Below, in pieces: positions 45,408 through 53,333 of a stretch of DNA of 53,333 bases. Source of the stretch: Deltaproteobacteria bacterium. Its GTDB lineage: Bacteria > Desulfobacterota > Desulfarculia > Adiutricales > Adiutricaceae. Under the pieces are notes generated by a model. The model saw only the letters and a program-made list of their open reading frames with translations. It was not told the DNA's origin and did not search any database. Numbering within the stretch: position 1 is the first letter of the stretch; every line of letters begins with the position of its first letter. Position numbers and translations under genes: made by a program. The stretch is taken from assembly GCA_031264145.1 (NCBI GenBank), contig JAISEK010000019.1, forward strand, positions 1 to 53,333, read 5' to 3'.

Positions 45408-45536
45408 AAGCTCCCCCGTCCTGGTCCTGCCAATGATGCCGGGCCTGGCCACCCGGCTCTCCCTTCCCGTTTGTTTACCGCCCCTGGGTATAGAGGGAGC
45501 CAAGACGGCGACCCCGCCGTGGTTTGGGCCCCGTCC

Positions 45537-46238
<702 letters not shown>

Positions 46239-46247
46239 CCCGGCCTC

Positions 46248-47015
46248 TCAGGCGTCCTCGTCTAGGCCCAGGTAGGCCTCGACGACCTTGGGGTTGTTCT
46301 GGATCTCCTGGGGCGTGCCCTGGGCAATCAGGATGCCGTTCTCCATGACCAGGAGCTGGTCGCAGACCGGCATGACGAAGCCCATGTCGTGCTCTATCAG
46401 CATGATGGTGACGTCCCTGTCCCGTATGGAGCCCACCAGCGCCGCCAGCTCCTGGGTCTCCTGCTCGTTCATGCCCCCCGCCGGCTCGTCCAGGATCAGG
46501 AGCCTGGGCTCGGTGGCCAGGGCCCGGGCGATCTCAAGGCGCCTCTGGTCGCCGTAGGCCAAGGACCCCGCCGTGGATCGCCACAGCCCGGCCAGGCCGA
46601 CGAACTCCAGCTCGGCCATGGCCCGCTCGATTACCAGCCGCTCCTCCCTCCTCTGGCCAGGCAGGCGCAGGAGCGAGGAGACCAGGCCGGAGCGCATGCG
46701 GCAGTGGCAGCCCGACAGGACGTTCTCCAGGACCGAGAGGCCGGGAAAGAGCCTGATGGTCTGGAAGGTGCGGGCGATGCCCAGGGCCACGATTCGGTGG
46801 GGCCTGAGGCCCCTGATTGAGTGGCCGGCGAAGAATATGTGACCGTCGTCGGGCCTGGTGGAGCCGGTAATCATGTTGAAGACAGTGGTCTTGCCGGCCC
46901 CGTTGGGGCCTATGAGGCCGACCACCGCGCCCCTGTCGACGCCGCAGGAGACACCGGCCACCGCCACCAGGCCGCCAAATGTCTTGGTTACGTTATTGAG
47001 CGACAATATCCGCAT
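46248..47015 (-). CDS. livG: Branched-chain amino-acid ABC transporter ATPase LivG
   Basis: 255 residues. Walker A GPNGAGKTT (about 37-45), GIARTFQTIRLFPGLSVLEN (LivG-typical), LAYGDQRRLEIARAL in place of the standard LSGGQ signature (SLAYGDQRR is usual for LivG), Walker B LLILDEPAGGMN and IEHDMGFVM. It ends NPKVVEAYLG, the family tail. It is the second ATPase of the importer, working at the inner face of the membrane with LivF. Only 3 bp separate it from livM. Confidence 0.96.
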   Translation of the reverse strand: MRILSLNNVTKTFGGLVAVAGVSCGVDRGAVVGLIGPNGAGKTTVFNMITGSTRPDDGHIFFAGHSIRGLRPHRIVALGIARTFQTIRLFPGLSVLENVLSGCHCRMRSGLVSSLLRLPGQRREERLVIERAMAELEFVGLAGLWRSTAGSLAYGDQRRLEIARALATEPRLLILDEPAGGMNEQETQELAALVGSIRDRDVTIMLIEHDMGFVMPVCDQLLVMENGILIAQGTPQEIQNNPKVVEAYLGLDEDA

Positions 47016-47018
47016 GGC

Positions 47019-48095
47019 TCAGGCCACAGGCCCCGGACCGTCCCCGCCAGGCAGCGGCGGGGGCTTGTCCCCGGCCTCCTGGCCGCCGTAGCGCTCGGAC
47101 AGGGTCCCGGGCAGCCGGTAGCGGGAAGGCTTGGAGGGAAGGAGGCCCTGTGGCCTGAAGATCATCATGACCACCAGGGCGGCCCCGAAGACCAGGATGC
47201 GTTTGTCCTGGAAGCCCCTGAAGAACTCCGGGAGGCCCATGACCAAAAAGGAGCCCAGAAGGACTCCCCTCTGGCTGCCCTTCCCCCCCAGGATGACGAT
47301 GGTGAAGAGGAGGACGGACTCGCTGAAGGTAAAGGACTCGGGGCTTATGGTCTTCATCCGGCTGGCGAAGATGGTCCCGGCCAGGCCGGCCCAGGCCGCC
47401 CCGATCACGAAGGCCATGAGCTTGTAGCGGGTCGTGTTCACGCCCATGCTCTCGGCGGCGACGGTGTCCTCCTTGATGAACTTGAGGGCCCGGCCGAAGC
47501 GTGAGTTCTCCAGCCAGTGGAACAAAAGGACCGTGAGCCCGACCGTCAGCCATATGAAGTAGAAGAAATGCTCGGGCTTGATCAGCGTAAAGCCGAAGAA
47601 GCTGGGCCTGGAGATGCCGTACATGCCGTTCGAGCCGCCGGTGAGACCAAAGATGTCGTTGGTGATGGCTATCCGGACGATCTCGACGATTCCTATCGTG
47701 ACTATCAGGAGGTAGTCGCCCCTGAGGTGGATGATGGGCCAGGCCACCACGGCGGCCACGAGCCCGGCGGCCAGGGCCGCCACCGGCATGGTGGCCATGA
47801 TGGACCAGCCGAAGGAAGTGTTCAGGATGGCCGTGGCATAGGCGCCTATGGCGAAAAAGGCCGCATGGCCCATGTGGAACATGCCGGCGTGGCCCAGGAT
47901 CACGTTCAGGGAAAGGGCCAGGATGGTGTACAGGCCCACGGTGTTCAGGACGTCCAGCCAGTAGGGGGCCGAGTTCCTGGAGAGGGAAAACAGAATGGAG
48001 GGCAGGAAGGCGAAGGCCAGCACGCCGACGCCCGTCAGGCAGGTCCCCCAAATGCCCCCGCCGCCGCCATTCCCATTGCCAGGCCCGGCCGTCAT
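47019..48095 (-). CDS. livM: Branched-chain amino-acid ABC transporter permease LivM
   Basis: 358 residues with about eight to ten hydrophobic segments and the family words LNVILGHAGMFHMGHAAFFA, RGDYLLIVTIGIVEIVRI and RFGRALKFIKEDTVAAESMG (the ATPase-contact EAA-like loop). ATG 48095 was chosen because it overlaps the livH stop (ATGA, 48092-48095); the frame is open for another 540 bases inside livH but that part is antisense-like and unrelated. The Gly/Asn-rich N-terminus and a Pro-rich tail (ending GDGPGPVA) are extra to the core fold. Confidence 0.94.
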   Translation of the reverse strand: MTAGPGNGNGGGGGIWGTCLTGVGVLAFAFLPSILFSLSRNSAPYWLDVLNTVGLYTILALSLNVILGHAGMFHMGHAAFFAIGAYATAILNTSFGWSIMATMPVAALAAGLVAAVVAWPIIHLRGDYLLIVTIGIVEIVRIAITNDIFGLTGGSNGMYGISRPSFFGFTLIKPEHFFYFIWLTVGLTVLLFHWLENSRFGRALKFIKEDTVAAESMGVNTTRYKLMAFVIGAAWAGLAGTIFASRMKTISPESFTFSESVLLFTIVILGGKGSQRGVLLGSFLVMGLPEFFRGFQDKRILVFGAALVVMMIFRPQGLLPSKPSRYRLPGTLSERYGGQEAGDKPPPLPGGDGPGPVA

Positions 48096-49006
48096 AGCTT
48101 CTCGGCCACCCTTTCCGGCAAGAGGCCCGTGGGCCTGAAGACCAGGATCATGATGAGGACCACGAAGGTGAAGGCGTCCTTCCAGGCCACCGAGATGTAT
48201 CCCTCGCTCAGGGTCTCCAGAAGGCCCAGCAAGAGCCCACCGACCATGGCCCCGGTGATGTTGCCGATGCCCCCTATGATGGCCGCGGTGAAGGCCTTCA
48301 GGCCGTATATCTGGCCCATGTTGAAATTTATCTGGCCATAGTACAGGCCGACCAGGAGCCCGGCCAGGCCACCCAGGGCCGGGCCGATGACGAAGACCAG
48401 GGCGATGACCCTCCTGACGTCGATGCCCATCAGCTTGGCCGCCCCCTGGTCGATGGCCGCCGCCCTTATGGCCAGGCCCAGGCTGGTGCGGTGGATGAAG
48501 ACGTGCAGGGCGGCCATGACTGCGGCGGCGGCGGCGAACACAAGGACGCGGACCAGGGGCAGGCTGAAGCTGCCGATGTGGAAGACAACGTTGGGCAGGA
48601 GCTCGGCCCCGTAGGCCCTGTACTGGGCCCCCCACTTGAGCATGATGGCGTTCTGGAGAAATATGCTGGCCCCCAGGGCCGAGACCACGGCGGCCAGGCG
48701 ATCGGAGTGGCGCAGGGGTCGGTAGGCCACCCTCTCCAGGAGGTGGCCGGCCAGGGCCACCAGCCCGACGACCATCACCATCGAAAAGCCGATGGCCAGC
48801 GGCGGCCCAAGGCTGCGGCCCAGGCCCAGGGTGACCAGGAGGGTGTAGCCGAAATAGGCCCCCAGGGTGACAAGCTCGCCGTGGGCGAAGTTGATGAGCT
48901 TCATGACCCCGTAGACCATGGTGTAGCCCAAGGCGATCAGGGCGTAGATGCTGCCTCTGGTCAGGCCGTTCGAGAGCTGCTGCAGGAAAAAATCGAAATC
49001 ATACAT
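48092..49006 (-). CDS. livH: Branched-chain amino-acid ABC transporter permease LivH
   Basis: 304 residues. It begins FLQQLSNGLTRGSIYALIAL, then GYTMVYGVMKLINFAHGEL, the signature of LivH permeases. The ATPase-contact loop is TSLGLAIRAAAIDQGAAKLM, followed by IGGIGNITGAMVGGLLLGLL. About eight transmembrane segments are expected. With LivM it forms the channel. It starts about 120 bp downstream of livJ. The ribosome site is weak, so its expression may depend on the upstream message. Confidence 0.95.
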   Translation of the reverse strand: MYDFDFFLQQLSNGLTRGSIYALIALGYTMVYGVMKLINFAHGELVTLGAYFGYTLLVTLGLGRSLGPPLAIGFSMVMVVGLVALAGHLLERVAYRPLRHSDRLAAVVSALGASIFLQNAIMLKWGAQYRAYGAELLPNVVFHIGSFSLPLVRVLVFAAAAAVMAALHVFIHRTSLGLAIRAAAIDQGAAKLMGIDVRRVIALVFVIGPALGGLAGLLVGLYYGQINFNMGQIYGLKAFTAAIIGGIGNITGAMVGGLLLGLLETLSEGYISVAWKDAFTFVVLIMILVFRPTGLLPERVAEKL

Positions 49007-49128
49007 GAGCGGATCCGAGAAAGCTCCCCCTGTCCGTCTGGTTTTGGGCCCCTGTTGCCGCCTGGGCCATGGGTGGCCCCGGCGGCGGGGGACGCCGGGC
49101 CCACTGCCGGAGGACTGGGCCCGGCTGG

Positions 49129-50250
49129 CTATTGAATCATGAACCTGCCGTCCGGCGAAACCCTGTATAGCCGGTATACCTCGCCTATGCGGTCGCCCCG
49201 CCCGTCAAAGGAGATGGGCCCGGAGAGGCCCTGGAAGTCCTTGAGATCCGTCTTCAGCCACTGGGCCATCCTCTCCGGGTCCGGCCCGACGGCCTTGACG
49301 GCCTCGGCCAAGACCAGGAAGGCGTCGCCGGCCAGGATGGCCCAGACGGAGCTGGGCTGGACGCCGTGCTTTTCCTGGTAGGTGCCCATGAACCTGACCG
49401 CGGCGTCGGTCTTAAGGTCGGCCAGGGACGGGGGACTGATGAAGTAGTACCCGTCGGCGGCCTCCTTGCCGGCTATCTCGACCAGGGAGGTGTTGTTGGT
49501 GGCGTCGCCGCCGATCATGGGCACGTTGAAGCCCAGGTCGCGCTTTTGACGCAAAAGGAGGCCCGCCTCCGGGTAATAGCCGGTGAAGACTATGACATCG
49601 GGGCCCGCCGCCTTGATCTTGGTGAGGCTCACCGTGTAGTCGCGGTCGTTGGGGACGATGGAGTCATAGTAGACCTCGCCGACACCGATGGTCTTGAAGA
49701 TCTCCCTGGTCTCGTCGGCCAGGCCCTTGGAGTAGGACGTGTTGTCGTGGACCAGGGCCACCTTGGAGAAGCCCAGGTTCTTGACGTTGTTGGCCAATAC
49801 CCGGCCCTGCTCGTCGTCGCGGGGGCAGGTCCTGAAGAACCTCGCCAGGCCCTTCTCCGAGAGGCTTATCTTGGTCGAGCCGTTGGCAACCTGGATGACC
49901 CCGCCCTCATCGTAGATGTCCTGGGAGGCCTCGGTCACGGAAGACCCGTAGGTGCCGATGACGGCCACCATGTCGGAGGTCAGCAGCTTTTGGGCCGCCA
50001 GGGCCGCGGTCTTGGGGGTGCCGTTGTCGTCGGCCACCTCGACCACCACCGGGGCACCGTTGATTCCGCCGCCGGCGTTGAGCTCGGCGGCCAGGATCTC
50101 GACGACCCGGACCATGTCCTGCCCCTCGGAGGCCCAGTCGCCGGTGACCGGGGCCATGACCCCGATCTTCACGGGGTCGGCCGCCTTGGCCGCGCCGGAC
50201 AGGAAAAGGCCGGTGGCCAGACTAAGACACACGCAAAATATCTTTCCCAC
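49129..50250 (-). CDS. livJ: Branched-chain amino-acid (or amide/urea-type) periplasmic binding protein
   Basis: 373 residues from GTG 50250. AAGGAG (50257-50262) lies six bases before this GTG, and the product then starts with a clean signal peptide (KIFCVCLSLATGLFLSGAA, cleavage near AKA-ADP). The longer ATG frame at 50286 would add 12 residues ahead of it. The mature protein is a type I periplasmic binding fold: VKIGVMAPVTGDWASEGQDM, AELNAGGGINGAPV, VIGTYGSSVTEA, FRTCPRDDEQG and VIVFTGYYPEAGLLL. It delivers substrate to LivHMGF. The exact ligand cannot be told from sequence. First gene of the operon. Confidence 0.92.
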   Translation of the reverse strand: MGKIFCVCLSLATGLFLSGAAKAADPVKIGVMAPVTGDWASEGQDMVRVVEILAAELNAGGGINGAPVVVEVADDNGTPKTAALAAQKLLTSDMVAVIGTYGSSVTEASQDIYDEGGVIQVANGSTKISLSEKGLARFFRTCPRDDEQGRVLANNVKNLGFSKVALVHDNTSYSKGLADETREIFKTIGVGEVYYDSIVPNDRDYTVSLTKIKAAGPDVIVFTGYYPEAGLLLRQKRDLGFNVPMIGGDATNNTSLVEIAGKEAADGYYFISPPSLADLKTDAAVRFMGTYQEKHGVQPSSVWAILAGDAFLVLAEAVKAVGPDPERMAQWLKTDLKDFQGLSGPISFDGRGDRIGEVYRLYRVSPDGRFMIQ

Positions 50251-50346
50251 TTGTCGCTCCTTTGGAAATGGAGATGAGATGGCCAAAGTTTGGTTTTTCT
50301 GCCCCGGACGCGCGAAACATCTGGCCCGCCTGGCCTGACGCGCGTC

Positions 50347-51765
50347 TCAGGACGAGGCCAGGAAGGCCTTCTGGGCCCTAACGTTCATGAACAAATCGGC
50401 CTTGGAGCAAATCTCGAAGGGCGAGTGCATTGACAGCACCGGCGGCCCGAAATCGACTATGGAGATGCCGTGGTAGGCCAGGAGGTGGGCCACCGTCCCG
50501 CCGCCGCCCTCCTCCTGCTTGCCCAGGAGGGTGCTCTGCCAGACGACCCCGGCCTCATCGAAAATCCTCCTGATCTGGGCCATGTACTCGGCCCTGGCCT
50601 CGGAGGCCCCGTACTTGCCTGCCCCGCCGGTATAGCGTACCAGGCAGGGGCCGTGGCCCAGCCACCCGGAGTTCAGATCGTCGTGCACCTCCTTGAAGGT
50701 CGGGTCGACCGCCGCCTCCACGTCGGCCGAGATGGCCCGGCTCCTGGCCAGAACCACCTGGACGTTGTGCCAGGAGGGCTCCAGGCCCGAGGCGGCCAGG
50801 GCCGCCGCCGCCAGCCGCATGACGAAGTTGCTCTCGGCCCCGGTGGAGCCATAGCTGCCGATCTCCTCCCGGTCGTAGATGATCAGCATGATTGGCCTTC
50901 TGGGCTTTTTCTGGGCCAAGAGGGATTTAAGGGAGCTGAAGACGCTCAGCCGGTCGTCCTGGCCGTAGCCGCCGATCATGGAGCTGTCGAAGCCCACCTC
51001 CCTGGCCGGGCCGGCCGGGACCAGCTCCAGCTCCGAGGAGATCAGGTCTTCCTCCGCTAGTCCCCAGCGCTTGGACAGAATCCCGAGGAGGGCGTCCTTG
51101 ACCCGGCCCTTGCCCTTGCCCTTGGCCAAGGGCTCGGAATTGGCGAGGACGTTCAGCCGCTCGGCCGGGAAGGCATCGGAGAGCCTCTTGTCCCTCTGGA
51201 CCTTGCGATCGAGATGGGGCAGGATGTCGGTTATGGTTAGCACCGGATCGTCGGGGCCTTCCCCCAGACGGACGTCGACGTGGCGGCCATCCTTCATGGC
51301 GCAGAACCCCCAGATGGCCAGGGGCCTGGCCAGCCACTGGAACTTCTTGAGGCCCCCGTAAAGGTTGCTCTTCAGGAGCCCCAGGCCCGAGTCCTCGTAA
51401 ACGCACTTGGGCTTGAGATCCAGCCTCGGGGCGTCGCCGTGGGCGACTATGAGGTTGAAGCCCCCAAGGGGGCCGTCCCGTCCGGGCATGAAAAGCCCCA
51501 GGAGCTTGCCGTGGTGGCGGAGCCAGCCGCCCCTCTCGACGGGCGAGCCGGCCTCAAGGTCGACGAAGCCGGCCTGGGAGACCTTCTCCAGCAGCAGATC
51601 GCTGACGGCCCTCTCGGTCTTGGCCTGGGACAGGAACCCTCGGTACTCGGTGGCCAGGGTCTCCATCTCGCGCCTGTCGGTTTCCTTGAGGGCGTCCCAG
51701 ACGGGCTTTTTCAAATCCTTCTGGTCCTTGGCCCCGGACCCGCCGTCATTTGACTTTTCCTTCAT
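50347..51765 (-). CDS. M18-family aminopeptidase
   Basis: 472 residues. Metal and catalytic positions of M18 dinuclear zinc aminopeptidases are visible: HGDAPRLDLK (His), GYGQDDRLSVFSSL (Asp), YDREEIGSYGSTGAESNF (Glu-Glu), ISADVEAAVDP (Asp) and VLSMHSPFE (His). It removes N-terminal, preferably acidic or neutral, residues from peptides in the cytoplasm as a large homo-oligomer. The peptide-derived amino acids fit the adjacent amino-acid importer, but it is a separate unit (97 bp and no overlap). ATG 51765 begins a Lys/Asp-rich segment before the conserved domain; no strong ribosome site is seen, so the start is uncertain by a few codons. Confidence 0.93.
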   Translation of the reverse strand: MKEKSNDGGSGAKDQKDLKKPVWDALKETDRREMETLATEYRGFLSQAKTERAVSDLLLEKVSQAGFVDLEAGSPVERGGWLRHHGKLLGLFMPGRDGPLGGFNLIVAHGDAPRLDLKPKCVYEDSGLGLLKSNLYGGLKKFQWLARPLAIWGFCAMKDGRHVDVRLGEGPDDPVLTITDILPHLDRKVQRDKRLSDAFPAERLNVLANSEPLAKGKGKGRVKDALLGILSKRWGLAEEDLISSELELVPAGPAREVGFDSSMIGGYGQDDRLSVFSSLKSLLAQKKPRRPIMLIIYDREEIGSYGSTGAESNFVMRLAAAALAASGLEPSWHNVQVVLARSRAISADVEAAVDPTFKEVHDDLNSGWLGHGPCLVRYTGGAGKYGASEARAEYMAQIRRIFDEAGVVWQSTLLGKQEEGGGGTVAHLLAYHGISIVDFGPPVLSMHSPFEICSKADLFMNVRAQKAFLASS

Positions 51766-52475
51766 TTGTGTGTCAGTCCGAGCAAAGCCCCGGCCCTGGG
51801 CCGAGGGAGTAAGGTGCGCCGGCCTTGCCTGGGAAAACGCACCAGGAAACTGTGCCGGCCGGACAGCGCCCCGGCCAGCCAAGAGCAGGATCCGGTGCCC
51901 TGGGACAGGACCCCTAAAATCCCTGGCCAGGGCCGCGGTGGCCATCACGGGAAAAACCGGCGGCCGGGGCCAAAGGCCCGGCCGCCCCTCATTCATCTGT
52001 CAAAGACGATGGCGTCATTTACGCTATGGGCTAGATACAAAAGACACATTAGTCTAGAGATTTTACGATAAAACTCTTCACACCATCGCAATCCATAAAG
52101 CGGCTTCATGCCTAAAGGCCAACGAAGGCGCATCCTGTCCTTGGCCAGCCAATGACTCTTCTGGATCAATACCATAAAGCGATGACGTGACTCACCAAAA
52201 CTGAATTGGGGTGGGATGATTCGGCAAGCCGCATGGACGGGGGCGCAATCGCCGGGATGGGGGCCAAGACGCCAGAACTCCACGTGGGGCCAATCCGTAG
52301 ATTTATATCATGATTCCTTCTGCAGGTCCAAATCTTTTTGGGTTATGGTTATGGTGGTTGTGGGTCGTGGTTGTCAGCCCACACGTAGAATTGACCTGAT
52401 AGATGACCTCTCGGCTAGAGACGACCACCCGGCTAATTAGGATGGAGACAGAGACAGGCAGAGGGGGGGGGTTGA
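51766..52475. other. Intergenic region after the last gene
   Basis: No gene recognised. A 96-codon minus frame (51993-52283) has no similarity I know and atypical composition. GC falls steadily toward the AT-rich end. Confidence 0.4.
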
Positions 52476-52520
52476 CAATGTCAACAATTTAAGGCAATCT
52501 CAGCATCATATCTTGGCAAC
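52476..52520. repeat. Isolated left end of the MITE-like element (copy D)
   Basis: CAATGTCAACAATTTAAG at 52476-52493 matches the copy A terminal repeat with one difference, and the next bases (GCAATCTCAGCA) follow the interior of copies A and B. It is preceded by GTTGA, making a palindrome GTTGACAATGTCAAC. No right end is found before the window ends. Confidence 0.6.
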
Positions 52521-52539
52521 AAGCACAAAAAAACAAGTC

Positions 52540-53080
52540 ATTTTATCTATCAATTAATATGATATTATCTAATATCACTTCCTTATATCTAATGATAAGA
52601 TATTTAAATTATTTATATTATGCTAGTATAAAATAAAAAATCTATTACAAACTAAACATGGTATTAATTATTATCAATATTATATACTAGTAAAAATAAA
52701 TTTATATATCAAAATTATCAGGCCTATTGTGCTAAAAATAAGTATAGACAATATACTGGTTTATTCTACATTATAGTACATAAAAATATAAATTATAGGT
52801 TAAAAATTATCTGTAGAACATAAAATAATAAATAGAAGATAAATCAGCAAATTATTAAGCTAAAAGAATTAATATATAGTATAATTAAAGCTTTTATTCA
52901 TTATTGCTGGTATTATTCAATATTTTATAATTCTTGACATGTTTATATATGCCTTATTATATAATTTTGAAATATTTAATTAAATTTTAAGCATATATAA
53001 ATACAGAATATATGATAATAATTGTATTAAACAAATTATATATCTTATAACATGTAATTTAATGGGCTATCAATGATCTA
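52540..53080. other. Extremely AT-rich gene-free block
   Basis: Over 500 bases consist almost only of A and T, with no open frame of note and no regular iteron that I can see. It resembles the smaller blocks at 26700-26880, 31320-31880 and 37780-38060. From about 53090 the composition returns toward the average, without a recognised gene up to the window end. Confidence 0.6.
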
Positions 53081-53333
53081 TATCTAAATTTTTATTACGC
53101 ACATTGGTCGAGTTATCCATAGAACAAAATTTTGCCACCTGTGCAATTGGAAGCAGAGCCAAACCAGACCCACATTGTCAGCCAACCTGAGCAAAGCCTG
53201 GGTCCACAATTGGCGAAGCCAGGAGTCACGTTCATGCCGGGATAGCGACCGAATATATAGCGGAAACAGATCCAGTATCACCACAAAATGTCGTATTTAT
53301 GTTTCAAGCGAGTAAAATAAAGCTGGACAGATT

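Noticed and set aside
51993-52283. A 96-codon minus frame as a gene
   Set aside because: No similarity, no ribosome site and amino-acid composition typical of non-coding DNA.
52540-53080. Plasmid or chromosomal replication origin
   Set aside because: No DnaA-box cluster, iterons or replication gene seen; AT-richness alone is not enough.

Overview
The window is a chromosomal segment of what is probably a Gram-negative, sulfite- or sulfate-reducing deltaproteobacterium (Desulfobacterota). This is inferred from the ppiD-ffh-rpsP-rimM-trmD block, a DsrC domain carrying both redox cysteines, a sigma-54 response regulator, a RXKD-type Rel/Spo enzyme and a liv ABC operon. Core genes are strongly GC-rich, with heavy use of GGCC and of AGG arginine codons. 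Several intergenic blocks are by contrast extremely AT-rich. I saw no rRNA, tRNA or CRISPR.

Region 1 (1-10175) is a low-GC defence island. It holds a complete type I restriction-modification operon (hsdR-hsdM-hsdS, minus strand), a tyrosine recombinase, and a headless second hsdS at the window edge, an arrangement typical of specificity-switching systems. Next come a decayed phage-type integrase, an N4/N6 methyltransferase with a Bpu10I-like endonuclease gene broken by a nonsense codon and an A8-tract frameshift, and the stump of an IS630 transposase at the junction with the core.

Region 2 (10183-14168, minus) is an amino-sugar cluster, glmU-glmS-like-trpS. GlmU has lost the acetyltransferase half of its C-terminus and the GlmS-like protein has no glutaminase domain, so two normally bifunctional enzymes are each reduced to one half. 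Region 3 (14171-22450, plus) carries ppiD, ffh, rpsP, rimM, trmD and a GGDEF-like/TPR protein. The trmD frame runs without a stop into a complete DsrC sequence.

Region 4 (22450-31900) is rich in sulfur amino-acid enzymes: cysK, a cystathionine gamma-synthase/lyase and a PatB/MalY C-S lyase, with a chemoreceptor and the tail of a second, decayed one. The cysK leader has a good promoter, an intrinsic terminator and a competing upstream segment, so it looks like a transcription-attenuation device. Region 5 (32095-37537) is a proS-rel-rlmN group (translation and the stringent response).

Region 6 (37538-41147) has a roughly 145-bp MITE-like element, an AT-rich block, a horizontally acquired two-gene unit with a nucleotidyltransferase-fold protein, and an unknown membrane protein. 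Region 7 (41351-51765) holds an NrtR-like regulator, an orphan hsdM, a sigma-54 response regulator, the full livJHMGF transporter operon and an M18 aminopeptidase. The window ends in an AT-rich, apparently gene-free stretch beginning near another end of the MITE-like element.
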